A DNA stretch of 51,224 nucleotides from Streptomyces sp. I05A-00742 (GCF_013055795.1 NZ_JABETO010000035.1:9847-61070), one strand, 5' to 3'; counted from the stretch's first letter, positions 1-7,128 are shown. Numbers and translations: made by a program. Notes: generated by a model from the sequence alone, not told the origin.

Positions 1-25
1 AGCCCCGGCCTCCGGCCGATCATGG

Positions 26-97
26 TGCGCGATACTGGGATTGAACCAGTGACCTCTTCCGTGTCAGGGAAGCGCTCTCCCGCTGAGCTAATCGCGC
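26..97 (-). tRNA. tRNA-Val (anticodon GAC), array copy 1
   Basis: Read on the minus strand this is a complete 72-nt cloverleaf. It has a perfect 7-bp acceptor stem (GCGCGAT with ATCGCGC), a D-arm with AGCGGGA loop, a 5-bp anticodon stem CTTCC/GGAAG around loop CTGACAC (anticodon GAC), a GG-TTCAATC T-arm and discriminator A. No CCA is encoded. It is the last gene of a seven-tRNA minus-strand run. A GC-rich inverted repeat at positions 2-17 may be the beginning of its terminator, but the window edge cuts it. Confidence 0.95.
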
Positions 98-120
98 GGG
101 AAGGTCCGCGAGGACCTCGG

Positions 121-192
121 TGGACGATACTGGGATTGAACCAGTGACCTCTTCCGTGTCAGGGAAGCGCTCTCCCGCTGAGCTAATCGTCC
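121..192 (-). tRNA. tRNA-Val (anticodon GAC), array copy 2
   Basis: A 72-nt tRNA-Val(GAC) with the same body as copy 1 but with acceptor stem GGACGAT paired to ATCGTCC, also perfect. The 23-nt spacer to copy 1 contains a short hairpin (aaggtccgcgaggacct). The two acceptor types alternate along this array, which matters for interpreting copy 4. Confidence 0.95.
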
Positions 193-208
193 GGGAGTGT
201 GTGCAGCG

Positions 209-280
209 TGCGCGATACTGGGATTGAACCAGTGACCTCTTCCGTGTCAGGGAAGCGCTCTCCCGCTGAGCTAATCGCGC
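209..280 (-). tRNA. tRNA-Val (anticodon GAC), array copy 3
   Basis: A 72-nt tRNA-Val(GAC), identical in body and acceptor stem (GCGCGAT/ATCGCGC) to copy 1. It is separated from copy 2 by only 16 nt, without the hairpin found in the other spacers of the array. Confidence 0.95.
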
Positions 281-303
281 GGGAAGGCCCGTGAGGGCCT
301 TGG

Positions 304-375
304 TGGACGATACTGGGATTGAACCAGTGACCTCTTCCGTGTCAGGGAAGCGCTCTCCCGCTGAGCTAATCGCGC
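304..375 (-). tRNA. tRNA-Val (anticodon GAC), array copy 4, hybrid acceptor stem
   Basis: The body is the same as copies 1-3, but the acceptor arms come from two different versions: the 5' arm is GCGCGAT and the 3' arm is ATCGTCC. This leaves a C2-C71 mismatch and a G3-U70 wobble. The copy looks like a recombinant between the two acceptor types, probably made by unequal crossing-over in the tandem array. It may be poorly processed or non-functional, although the anticodon arm and T-arm are intact. Confidence 0.8.
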
Positions 376-398
376 GGGAAGGCCCGTGAGGGCCTTGG

Positions 399-470
399 TG
401 GACGATACTGGGATTGAACCAGTGACCTCTTCCGTGTCAGGGAAGGTCTCTCCCGCTGAGCTAATCGTCC
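399..470 (-). tRNA. tRNA-Val (anticodon GAC), array copy 5, altered D-stem
   Basis: The acceptor stem is the perfect GGACGAT/ATCGTCC version and the anticodon is GAC. It differs from the other four copies in two adjacent bases: the 3' side of the D-stem plus position 26 reads GAGA-C instead of GAGC-G. That turns the base pair at the foot of the D-stem into G10-A25. The spacer to copy 4 is identical to the spacer between copies 3 and 4, which supports a recent tandem duplication of a unit of about 95 bp. Confidence 0.85.
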
Positions 471-474
471 TTGG

Positions 475-545
475 AGGTGGAGACGGGATTTGAACCCGTG
501 TAGACGGCTTTGCAGGCCGTTGCCTCGCCTCTCGGCCACTCCACC
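475..545 (-). tRNA. tRNA-Cys (anticodon GCA)
   Basis: A 71-nt minus-strand tRNA with acceptor stem GGTGGAG/CTCCACC, anticodon loop CTGCAAA (anticodon GCA), a T-arm with GGTTCAAATC, and discriminator U73, the usual cysteine identity base. It sits only 4 nt upstream of Val copy 5 in the transcript, so the two must be separated by processing. Confidence 0.95.
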
Positions 546-579
546 AAGGAGCGGGGGGTCGGGAAGATCCCCCACTTCG

Positions 580-652
580 AGCGGACGACGAGATTCGAAC
601 TCGCGACCCTCACCTTGGCAAGGTGATGCTCTACCAACTGAGCCACGTCCGC
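580..652 (-). tRNA. tRNA-Gly (anticodon GCC)
   Basis: A 73-nt minus-strand tRNA with acceptor stem GCGGACG/CGTCCGC, anticodon loop TTGCCAA (anticodon GCC), T-loop TTCGAAT and discriminator U. It is the first gene of the Gly-Cys-Val x5 run, and the likely promoter lies about 70 nt upstream. Confidence 0.95.
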
Positions 653-720
653 ATGCCTCTCCCGGATCTTGCCCGGAAGCTGCCCCGCCGTTCCGCTTCC
701 GCGTCCCGGCGACGTGTTGA

Positions 721-748
721 ACTCTAGCGGATTCCCGCGCCAGCTCAA
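721..748 (-). promoter_or_regulatory. probable promoter of the tRNA-Gly/Cys/Val run
   Basis: On the minus strand, TTGAGC (743-748) and TAGAGT (721-726) are spaced by 16 nt. This resembles a primary sigma factor (HrdB-type) promoter and would start transcription about 60 nt before tRNA-Gly. Assigned by pattern only. Confidence 0.5.
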
Positions 749-823
749 ATTCCGTTTTCGCAGCGTGCTGCCCACTTCCTTCACCCGGCTCACTGCCGCC
801 GACCGCCCCATAGACTCGTTGAC

Positions 824-1876
824 GTGCATGACCTCCCTCCGATGGCACGCTTCGGCGGCCTCCTCGCCACCGATCTGCGCGACATCACCAGCGATCCCGA
901 GGCCCTGGACTCCCGGGGCTGGTGGGCCGTGGTCGCGGACTTCGAGGGAAGCGTCCAGTGCGCCCGCTTCGGCGATGTGCGCCCCGCCCCGCTGCCCGCC
1001 CCCGGCCGCTGGCGCGGCCCCGCCCCCGAGGCGTGGACCAGCTCCCTCGACCGGGACGCCTACCTCGCCGGGGTCCGGCGGATACGCGAGCACATAGCCG
1101 CGGGCGAGGTCTACCAGGCCAACCTCTGCCGGGTCCTGAGCGCCCCGCTGCCGGACCCGGACACCGCGGACGTCGACGCACTCGCCGCACACCTCGCCGC
1201 GGGCAACCCGGCCCCGTACGCGGGCACCGTCCGGCTCCCCGCCCACGGCACCGAGGTGGTCACCGCCTCGCCCGAGCTGTATCTGCGCCGCACCGGCCGC
1301 ACGGTGGAGTCCGGCCCGATCAAGGGCACCGGCCGCACCGCCGCCGACCTGCTGGACAAGGACCACGCCGAGAACGTGATGATCGTCGACCTGGTCCGCA
1401 ACGACCTGGGCCGCGTCTGCGCCACCGGCTCCGTGACCGTCCCCGGACTCTGCGTCGTCGAACAGCACCCCGGACTCGTCCACCTCGTCTCCACCGTCCG
1501 CGGGGAGATCGCCGAGGACACCGGCTGGGCCGGGCTGCTCTCCGCCACCTTCCCGCCCGGCTCGGTCACCGGGGCACCCAAGGCCAGCGCCCTGGAGATC
1601 ATCGAGAGCCTGGAGCGGGGCCCCCGCGGGCCCTACTGCGGGGGCGTCGGCTGGGTCGACGCCGACCGCGGCACCGGCGAGCTGGCCGTGGGCATCCGCA
1701 CCTTCTGGATCGACCGGACCGCCCCCGGCGGCGCCGCCCTCAGATTCGGCACCGGAGCCGGCATCACCTGGGGATCCGACCCCGAGGGCGAGTGGGCCGA
1801 GACAGAACTCAAGGCGGCCAGGCTGCTCGCGATAGCGTCGGGCACCCATTGCACTACCGCCGGGAGGCAACGGTGA
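824..1876 (+). CDS. pabB: aminodeoxychorismate synthase component I
   Basis: A chorismate-binding enzyme that would aminate chorismate to 4-amino-4-deoxychorismate, the first committed step to p-aminobenzoate and folate, using ammonia from a PabA-type amidotransferase not present here. It is 350 aa, shorter than the E. coli enzyme, and essentially consists of the catalytic domain from about residue 75 onward. The motif PIKGT (Lys167) carries the lysine typical of PabB, where anthranilate synthase has alanine. Other family motifs are QANL, DKDHAENVMIVDLVRND, and TFPPGSVTGAPK. I use the GTG at 824; ATG at 842 is an alternative. The stop overlaps the start of the next gene as GTGA, so the pair is translationally coupled with the lyase gene, consistent with pathway partners. 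Confidence 0.85.
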   Translation: MHDLPPMARFGGLLATDLRDITSDPEALDSRGWWAVVADFEGSVQCARFGDVRPAPLPAPGRWRGPAPEAWTSSLDRDAYLAGVRRIREHIAAGEVYQANLCRVLSAPLPDPDTADVDALAAHLAAGNPAPYAGTVRLPAHGTEVVTASPELYLRRTGRTVESGPIKGTGRTAADLLDKDHAENVMIVDLVRNDLGRVCATGSVTVPGLCVVEQHPGLVHLVSTVRGEIAEDTGWAGLLSATFPPGSVTGAPKASALEIIESLERGPRGPYCGGVGWVDADRGTGELAVGIRTFWIDRTAPGGAALRFGTGAGITWGSDPEGEWAETELKAARLLAIASGTHCTTAGRQR

Positions 1877-2694
1877 CCGTCTGGCTCAACGGGACGCTGG
1901 TCGACGGGGACAGCGCCCGCGTCTCGGTGTTCGACCACGGGCTCACGGTCGGCGACGGCGTCTTCGAGACGCTCAAGGTCGTCCACGGCCGCCCCTTCGC
2001 CCTCACCCGGCACCTCGACCGGCTCGCCTCCTCGGCCCGCGGCCTCGGACTCCCGGCACCCGACCCCGACGAGGTCCGCGCGGCCTGCGCGGCCGTCCTC
2101 GACGCCCACCCCATCCCCCTCGGCCGGCTGCGGATCACCCTGACCGGCGGCCTCTCCCCGCTCGGCTCCGACCGCGGCGCCGCCGGGACCACCCTCCTCG
2201 TCGCCGCCGGCGCCATCGAGCGCAGGCCCGACACCACGGCCGCCGTCACGGTCCCCTGGACCCGCAACGAACGCGGCGCGCTCGCCGGCCTCAAATCCAC
2301 CTCGTACGCCGAGAACGTCGTCGCCCTCGCCCGCGCCAAGGAGCGGGGCGCCACCGAGGCCCTGCTGGCCAACACCACCGGCGCGCTCTGCGAGGGCACC
2401 GCCTCCAACGTCTTCGTCGTCCTCGACGGCGAACTGCACACCCCGCCCCTCGCCTCCGGCTGCCTCGCCGGCATCACCCGCGCCCTCGTCCTCGCCTGGA
2501 CGGACGCCCGCGAGACGGACCTGACGATGGACGTCCTCGACCGCGCCGACGAGATCTTCCTGACCTCCAGCCTGCGCGACATCCAGGCGCTCCGCACCGT
2601 CGACGGCCGCCAACTCCCCGGCGCCCCGGGCCCGGTGACCACCGGGGCCATGCGCGTCTTCGCGGAACGGTCAGCGGCGGACATGGACCCCTGA
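1873..2694 (+). CDS. pabC: aminodeoxychorismate lyase (class IV aminotransferase fold)
   Basis: A PLP enzyme of fold type IV, 273 aa, predicted to split 4-amino-4-deoxychorismate into p-aminobenzoate and pyruvate. Diagnostic features are the N-terminal substrate segment with DHGLTVGDGVFETLKV, the PLP lysine in GLKSTSY (Lys141), the glutamate region in ALCEGTASNVFVV, and SGCLAGITR near the phosphate-binding site. Branched-chain and D-amino-acid aminotransferases share this fold, but the four-base overlap with a PIKGT-type pabB argues for the lyase. The GTG start at 1873 is fixed by that overlap. Confidence 0.82.
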   Translation: MTVWLNGTLVDGDSARVSVFDHGLTVGDGVFETLKVVHGRPFALTRHLDRLASSARGLGLPAPDPDEVRAACAAVLDAHPIPLGRLRITLTGGLSPLGSDRGAAGTTLLVAAGAIERRPDTTAAVTVPWTRNERGALAGLKSTSYAENVVALARAKERGATEALLANTTGALCEGTASNVFVVLDGELHTPPLASGCLAGITRALVLAWTDARETDLTMDVLDRADEIFLTSSLRDIQALRTVDGRQLPGAPGPVTTGAMRVFAERSAADMDP

Positions 2695-2755
2695 ACCGGA
2701 CACGGCCGGTGGAAATCCCGACGACACCGGCCCGGCGGGTGGGTAGAACAGCACA

Positions 2756-3574
2756 ATGACCACCACCCTTCGCCCCACGGCACCGGAACAGCGCACGGGC
2801 GACGGCCACCGCCGCCGCAGCTACGACATCTGCGTCAACGGCAGGCCCGTCGGTGACGTCGAGCTCGCCACGAACCCCCACTTCGGCCCGCGGGCCGGCC
2901 AGATAGAGCGGCTCTTCGTCCGGAGGCCCGAGCGCCGCCGGGGCCGCGGCACGGTCGCCGCCCTCGCCGCCGAGGAGGTGCTGCGCGGCTGGGGGTGCCG
3001 ATGGGTGGGCGTCGGGGTCCCCTGCGACGACACCGCGACGCTCGGCCTGGTGACCGCCCTCGGCTACACCGAGCGCAACCGGAACATGGTCAAACCGCTC
3101 GCCGGCCCACCGGAACTGCCCGCCGGGAGCGAGGCGCGGGCGATGACCGACGACATGTACCCGGCGTGGCTCGCCGAGGAGAAAGCGGTCTTCGTCGAGT
3201 CCCTGGTCGAGCGCGGCGTGTCCCGGGCCGAGGCCGAGGCCAAGTGCGACGCCGACCACGCCTCCCTGCTGCCGCGGGGCACCGCGAGCCCCGGCGTCGC
3301 CCTGCGCGTCCTCGCCCACGAGGGCGTCGACGTCGGGACCCTCTGGCTGGCCGCACGGGGCGGCATCGGCTTCGTCTACGACGTCAAGGTGGCACCGGAA
3401 CTCCGCGGCCGCGGGCACGGCCGCACCCTGATGCTCGTCGCCGAAAGGGAAGCCCTCGCCATGGGACACGACCGCATCGGCCTCAACGTCTTCGCGGGCA
3501 ACACCCCGGCGCTGCGGCTCTACGAGTCCCTGGGTTACGAACCCACGAACCTGTACTTCCACAAAACGCTCTGA
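2756..3574 (+). CDS. tandem GNAT-family acetyltransferase
   Basis: A 272-aa protein with two GNAT-like halves. Residues about 20-115 contain an acetyl-CoA-loop-like stretch RRRGRGTVAALAAEE followed by a GYTERN end strand. Residues about 125-272 contain the better preserved motif A, APELRGRGHGRTLM, and the terminal NTPALRLYESLGYEP typical of N-acetyltransferases. The substrate cannot be told from sequence. Its ATG lies 61 nt after pabC with only a weak ribosome site. It converges with the DsbA-like gene on the other strand, and a 14-nt palindrome (3601-3614) lies between the two stops. Confidence 0.8.
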   Translation: MTTTLRPTAPEQRTGDGHRRRSYDICVNGRPVGDVELATNPHFGPRAGQIERLFVRRPERRRGRGTVAALAAEEVLRGWGCRWVGVGVPCDDTATLGLVTALGYTERNRNMVKPLAGPPELPAGSEARAMTDDMYPAWLAEEKAVFVESLVERGVSRAEAEAKCDADHASLLPRGTASPGVALRVLAHEGVDVGTLWLAARGGIGFVYDVKVAPELRGRGHGRTLMLVAEREALAMGHDRIGLNVFAGNTPALRLYESLGYEPTNLYFHKTL

Positions 3575-3605
3575 GCGGCCGGGGAGCGGCCCCCGAGGCC
3601 GCCGG

Positions 3606-4124
3606 CTAGCCGGCCAGCAGCCGGTCCGCGATCTCCTCGATCCGCTCCCGCAGCCCCTCCTGGCTCTTGCCGCCGTCCAGCCGCTCACCGCCGATGACGT
3701 ACGTCGGGGTGCCCGTCACCCCGATCGCCCTGCCCTCGGCCTGGTCGGCGTCGACGATCAGCATGTGCCGCCCGTCGATCAGGGCGGTGTCCACCTCCTC
3801 GGCGTCCACGCCCAGCCCGGCCGCCACCTCGGTCAGCACGCCCTCGCCGCGCTCGCCCAGTTCCTCGGCGCGCGCCAGCACGGCCTCCGCGAACTCCCGG
3901 CCCCGGCCCTGCTCGGCCGCCTCCTCGGCGGCCTGCGCCGCGGCGTAGGCGTGCCGGTGCTTCTCCAGCGGGAAGTGCCGCAGCCGGATGTCCAGCCGGT
4001 CGCCGTAGCGGGCGCGCAGCGCGCGCAGGTCCTCCAGGGCCGCGCGGCAGTCGGTGCACTGGAGGTCGCACCAGACGTCGAGCACGGCGGACGACGGGGC
4101 GGAGGGGCTGTTGGTCTCGCTCAT
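3606..4124 (-). CDS. DsbA-family thioredoxin-fold protein
   Basis: A 172-aa protein with a DsbA/FrnE-like thioredoxin fold. The active-site region is DVWCDLQCTDC, so a CxxC (CTDC) is preceded by an extra cysteine. The C-terminal cis-proline segment GVTGTPTYVIGGERLDG is clearly present. No signal peptide is visible, so a cytoplasmic thiol-disulfide or isomerase role is more likely than periplasmic oxidation. I start at the ATG read from 4124 (MSETNS) with GGGAGA upstream; an open frame continues further upstream but is unlike a protein. The partner and substrate are unknown. Confidence 0.8.
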   Translation of the reverse strand: MSETNSPSAPSSAVLDVWCDLQCTDCRAALEDLRALRARYGDRLDIRLRHFPLEKHRHAYAAAQAAEEAAEQGRGREFAEAVLARAEELGERGEGVLTEVAAGLGVDAEEVDTALIDGRHMLIVDADQAEGRAIGVTGTPTYVIGGERLDGGKSQEGLRERIEEIADRLLAG

Positions 4125-4290
4125 GGCACCAGTCTCCCAGCCCCCGCGGGGGGACGGGATCTCGGCCCTGGGGAGGAGGAACCCCAGGGGACGACCCGGA
4201 CTTCTCCCTGATCCCGCTCCTGATCGTGGCCCGCGGGCCGCCGTCCGGTGCAGGATGGATGCAGAAGCCCACCATCGGCAGGAGGACCGG

Positions 4291-4746
4291 ATGCTGACCT
4301 CGACCGTATGCGCCGCGGTGTCCGCGGGCGGCCTGGGCATCGCCCTGCTGACGGCCTACCGCAAGCGTTTCCTCGCCGCGACCCGTATCGCGGCCTTCGC
4401 CCTGATCCCGATCGGCCTCGTCATGACCGGGATCATCGACTGGGTCACCGACCTGGTCTTCAAGCCGACCGTGTGGGCGGGCTTCGGCGTGCTCGCGCTC
4501 TCGGCCCTGCTGTTCCTGGTGAGCCGGGCCGCCGAGCGGCGCACCGGCGGCCGCTCCGTGCCCGCGGCCGACCGTCCGGACGCGCTGGCGCCCGGCGCCT
4601 CCGCCCCGTCCCTGGGGGCGGGCCGCCAGGGAGGCGCGGACCGCGCCAAGGCGGCTCCCAAAGCGGCTCCCAAGACGAAGGGGCGGAAGAATAGCGGAGG
4701 GGAGTTCGACGACATCGAGGCAATCCTCAAAAAACACGGGATCTGA
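4291..4746 (+). CDS. small actinobacterial membrane protein
   Basis: A 151-aa protein beginning MLTSTVCAAV after a strong ribosome site (AGGAGG, 4280-4285). Hydrophobic helices lie at about residues 5-20, 30-52 and 60-80, and they are followed by a basic Ala/Lys/Pro-rich tail that ends in EFDDIEAILKKHGI. The N-terminal two-thirds look like a three-helix membrane domain and the tail is presumably cytoplasmic. I do not recognise a biochemical function. The short acidic-amphipathic C-terminus may be a contact site, which is inference only. Confidence 0.75.
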   Translation: MLTSTVCAAVSAGGLGIALLTAYRKRFLAATRIAAFALIPIGLVMTGIIDWVTDLVFKPTVWAGFGVLALSALLFLVSRAAERRTGGRSVPAADRPDALAPGASAPSLGAGRQGGADRAKAAPKAAPKTKGRKNSGGEFDDIEAILKKHGI

Positions 4747-4805
4747 CGAACACCTCCACACGATCGGCCCGTTGAGGGCACGCGCTGCGCCATGCTCTGC
4801 CGGAG

Positions 4806-5000
4806 ATGAACGACGAACCGGCCGAGCTGGCCGCAGAACTGACCGACCTGAACGACCTCGATCTGAGCGACCTGGGCGACCTCGCCAAGGAGCCGCGGGG
4901 CTGCCTCTTCGCCCTCTCCCAGCCACCCCTGATGCTGTTCCTCGCCTTTGTGGCGACCCTGATCCTGGCCACCGCCGTCCACGACCTCTACCGGTGGTGA
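4806..5000 (+). CDS. 64-aa single-pass membrane protein
   Basis: A very small protein that starts with an acidic, leucine-rich segment (repeated DL/DLSDLGDL pattern, residues 5-30) followed by one transmembrane helix at about residues 36-58 (QPPLMLFLAFVATLILAT). The ATG at 4806 follows GCCGGAG. It lies 59 nt after the previous membrane-protein gene and in the same direction, so the two may be co-transcribed. Function unknown. The reading frame is plausible because the codon pattern and the helix are coherent. Confidence 0.65.
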   Translation: MNDEPAELAAELTDLNDLDLSDLGDLAKEPRGCLFALSQPPLMLFLAFVATLILATAVHDLYRW

Positions 5001-5013
5001 GCGGTGCGCCGCC

Positions 5014-5583
5014 TCAGTCCGCCGTACCGCGCCGCCGTGCCCGGTACGCGGCCACATGCAGCCGGTTTCCGCAGGTCCGGCCGTCGCAGTAGCGCCGCGA
5101 CCGATTGCGGGAGAGATCCACGAAGGCGCGCCCACAGCCCGGCGCCTCGCACCGGCGCAGCCGCTCACGCTCGCCCGCCACCAGGATGAAGGCCAGCGCC
5201 ATGCCGCCGTCGGCCGCCAGGTGCTGCGCCAGCGAGGCGCCCGGCGCGAAGTAGTGCACATGCCAGTCGTAGCCGTCGTGGTCCGTCAGCCGGGGCGTGG
5301 TCCCCGCCTCGGCGACCAGGGCGTTCAACAGCTCGGCGGCCTCCGGCACGGCCGTCGTGTCGAATATCCGTACGAATCGGTCCCGGATCTCCCGGACGGC
5401 CCGCAGATCGCCCTCGTCCAGCTCCCCGACCCCGCTGATGTCGTGCCGCTCGACGAACTCCCGCAGCGCCGCCACATCCGGCAGCCCGTCGGCGCCCTCC
5501 GGGGCCGGCGGGTCCTCCGGGACGCTGTTGAGCAGGTCGACGACGGCGTCGAGCGCGCACCGGGTGTCGTGACTGATCAGCAC
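5014..5583 (-). CDS. CGNR zinc-finger protein (ABATE-domain type)
   Basis: A 189-aa protein with the two-part architecture of the CGNR family. An N-terminal helical stress-type domain (about residues 1-135) contains the SHDTRCALDAVVDLLN start and a DWHVHY motif. The C-terminal zinc finger (about 145-189) has the pattern RCEAPGCGRAFVD ... RRYCDGRTCGNR with four cysteines. Such proteins are presumed DNA-binding transcriptional regulators. I take the GTG read from 5583, preceded by GGGAGCG, because the upstream extension does not look conserved. It is downstream of ssgB on the same strand with a hairpin in between. Confidence 0.82.
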   Translation of the reverse strand: MLISHDTRCALDAVVDLLNSVPEDPPAPEGADGLPDVAALREFVERHDISGVGELDEGDLRAVREIRDRFVRIFDTTAVPEAAELLNALVAEAGTTPRLTDHDGYDWHVHYFAPGASLAQHLAADGGMALAFILVAGERERLRRCEAPGCGRAFVDLSRNRSRRYCDGRTCGNRLHVAAYRARRRGTAD

Positions 5584-5768
5584 GGTTCGTTCGCTCCCTG
5601 GCCGGGCCGGTGGGGCGGCACAATGTTCGACTGCGGCCACCGACCTTACTGGCTTCCGGGGCACACCGTACGGCCGCGCCGTCGACCACGGTGGATTCCA
5701 TGGCGACGGCGCGGCCGGGATGCCTGATGCGCGATATGTGTCGGAAGTGTGTCGGCGGGACGGGGTGT

Positions 5769-5798
5769 GCGCGCCGCCTCCCCGAGTGGGCGGCGCGC
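5769..5798 (-). terminator. hairpin downstream of ssgB
   Basis: Arms gcgcgccgcc (5769-5778) and ggcggcgcgc (5789-5798) are perfectly complementary around a 10-nt loop. It starts 20 nt beyond the ssgB stop. There is no T-run, which is usual for Streptomyces terminators. Confidence 0.5.
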
Positions 5799-5817
5799 CG
5801 GGACCGGACCCCTGGTG

Positions 5818-6231
5818 TCAGCTCTCCGCCAGGATGTGCGAGAGCTCGGTGTCCAGGTCGAAGTGCCGGTGCTCGGTACCGGGCGGAACGGCGGCGTCGG
5901 TCCGCTTCAGGAACGACTCCAGGGCTCGCGCGGGGGCCTCCAGCAGGGCCTCGCCCTCCGGAGAGCTGAGCGCGATGCACACGACGCCCTGACCGTGGCT
6001 GCGGGACGGCCAGACGCGGACGTCACCGGTGCCCGTGGGCCGGTGCAGGCCCTCGGCGAGGAGATCCCGGGCGAAGACCCACTCGACCGTCTCCTCGGCT
6101 CCGGTGTGGAAGGTGGCGTGTACGGCATACGGATCGGAAGTGTCGTACCGCAGACCTGCGGGTACAGGCAGTGACGATTCGCTCGACACAACGAGGCGCA
6201 GGTGCAGCTCACAGCTGACCGTGGTGTTCAT
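5818..6231 (-). CDS. ssgB: sporulation-specific cell division protein SsgB
   Basis: A 137-aa protein that matches the SsgB subfamily of SsgA-like proteins over its whole length (MNTTVSCELHLRLV ... ELSHILAES). Established knowledge: in Streptomyces SsgB, positioned by SsgA, recruits FtsZ to future septum sites in aerial hyphae, so it is essential for sporulation division and is restricted to morphologically complex actinomycetes. The ATG read from 6231 is preceded by GAAAGG; an upstream extension is unlike the family. It is monocistronic by layout, with a hairpin downstream. This is the strongest single taxonomic marker in the window. Confidence 0.97.
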   Translation of the reverse strand: MNTTVSCELHLRLVVSSESSLPVPAGLRYDTSDPYAVHATFHTGAEETVEWVFARDLLAEGLHRPTGTGDVRVWPSRSHGQGVVCIALSSPEGEALLEAPARALESFLKRTDAAVPPGTEHRHFDLDTELSHILAES

Positions 6232-6292
6232 AAGCGCCAGGGCCTTTCGCTCAGTGTGCGCTCGGGGATTCGCACGTCGGCGAAATCGACAT

Positions 6293-6316
6293 GCCACCTA
6301 CGGTGCCGTTGTAAAC
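6293..6316 (-). promoter_or_regulatory. possible SigH-type promoter of ssgB
   Basis: On the minus strand GTTT (6313-6316) is followed after 14 nt by GGTGGC (6293-6298). This resembles the stress sigma factor SigH pattern GTTT-N14-16-GGGTAY, with an imperfect -10. In S. coelicolor ssgB is reported to depend on SigH. The predicted leader would be about 55 nt. Confidence 0.35.
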
Positions 6317-6477
6317 CCCTCTGACCGTTTTGGGACTCTTCGGATACCTCGTACGGCCGACCCCTCGCGGCGGGAATACGGCCGTTCCGGTGAGTTCCGT
6401 CAAAGGCGTGCATGCCGCCCGTCATCACGGAGGGTGACAGCGGTACACGGGCCCGCGGGCGGCCGCCGGAAGGCGGT

Positions 6478-6506
6478 TCTGGGCACCGTCTGACATGCGG
6501 TAATGT
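6478..6506 (+). promoter_or_regulatory. possible promoter of tRNA-Val(CAC) copy A
   Basis: TTCTGG (6478-6483) and TAATGT (6501-6506) are separated by 17 nt, and the tRNA begins 14 nt after the -10 box. The -35 match is poor and the -10 match is fair. Confidence 0.45.
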
Positions 6507-6519
6507 TTGCGGTGCGCCC

Positions 6520-6591
6520 GGGCGATTAGCTCAGCGGGAGAGCGCTTCGTTCACACCGAAGAGGTCACTGGTTCGATCCCAGTATCGCCCA
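6520..6591 (+). tRNA. tRNA-Val (anticodon CAC), copy A
   Basis: A 72-nt cloverleaf with acceptor stem GGGCGAT/ATCGCCC, anticodon stem CTTCG/CGAAG around loop TTCACAC (anticodon CAC), T-arm ACTGGTTCGATCCCAGT and discriminator A. No CCA is encoded. It reads the abundant GUG codon. It is followed directly by a strong intrinsic terminator and is identical to the copy at 7191-7262. Confidence 0.96.
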
Positions 6592-6598
6592 CATCAAA

Positions 6599-6640
6599 CC
6601 TGTGGCCCGCAAGGCAAGCCCTTGCGGGCCACAGGTTTTT
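6599..6640 (+). terminator. intrinsic terminator of tRNA-Val copy A
   Basis: A perfect 16-bp stem (arms cctgtggcccgcaagg at 6599-6614 and its complement at 6620-6635) encloses a 5-nt loop and is followed by TTTTT (6636-6640). This is a textbook Rho-independent terminator, one of few in the window with a T-run. Confidence 0.9.
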
Positions 6641-6657
6641 CCTGTGCGCTGACTGTC

Positions 6658-7128
6658 ATGTCCCGAGCCCCACGCGCGCACCACCGGTACCGCTTCCGGC
6701 AGGACTGGGTGCTCGACTCCCCGCCCGACACCGTCTACGCCGTACTGGAAGCCGCGGACGACTACCCCTCCTGGTGGCCCCAGCTGTCCTGCACCCGCCT
6801 CGACGAGCACGGCGGCACCCTGTGCGTCCGCTCCTTCCTGCCCTGGGAGCTCCGCCTCACCGCCCGCGAACGCCGCCGCGACCCCGTCGCCCGGGTCCTG
6901 GAGGTCGGCCTCGGCGGCACCCTCGACGGCTGGGTCCGGTGGACCGTCCTGCCCCGGGGCACCGGCAGCCGGGCCCGCTTCGAACAGGACGTGGAACTGC
7001 ACGATCCCCGCATGCGCCGCTGGGCCGCGCTCGGGCGGCCCGTCTATGTCGCGAGCCATGCCTGGGTGATGCGCCGGGGGCTGCGCGGACTGCGCGGGCT
7101 GCTGCGGAACCGGCCGGCCGGAATTTGA
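6658..7128 (+). CDS. SRPBCC (START/Bet v1-like) family protein
   Basis: A 156-aa protein. It has the features of the SRPBCC/polyketide-cyclase-like ligand-binding fold: the opening RFRQDWVLDSPPDTVYAVL, the DYPSWWPQL segment after the first helix, a run of beta strands (LCVRSFLPWELRL, GWVRWTVLPRG), and a long C-terminal amphipathic helix with Arg/Leu repeats. Such domains bind hydrophobic ligands or lipids; no ligand can be named. I use the ATG at 6658, located 18 nt after the terminator of the first tRNA-Val; no good ribosome site is visible. The stop codon overlaps the -35 element of the second tRNA-Val promoter. Confidence 0.75.
   Translation: MSRAPRAHHRYRFRQDWVLDSPPDTVYAVLEAADDYPSWWPQLSCTRLDEHGGTLCVRSFLPWELRLTARERRRDPVARVLEVGLGGTLDGWVRWTVLPRGTGSRARFEQDVELHDPRMRRWAALGRPVYVASHAWVMRRGLRGLRGLLRNRPAGI

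Larger units (their letters stand above)
26..470 (-). repeat. tandem tRNA-Val(GAC) array, five units
   Basis: Five 72-nt tRNA-Val(GAC) genes are separated by spacers of 23, 16, 23 and 23 nt. The last two spacers (281-303 and 376-398) are identical and the first is closely related; each of these holds a small hairpin. The repetition and the mixed acceptor arms indicate expansion and exchange by recombination. Confidence 0.85.

Noticed and set aside
26..1870. Long open frames crossing the tRNA array (e.g. 461-1870 minus)
   Set aside because: They span mature tRNA genes and are antisense to pabB; not coding.
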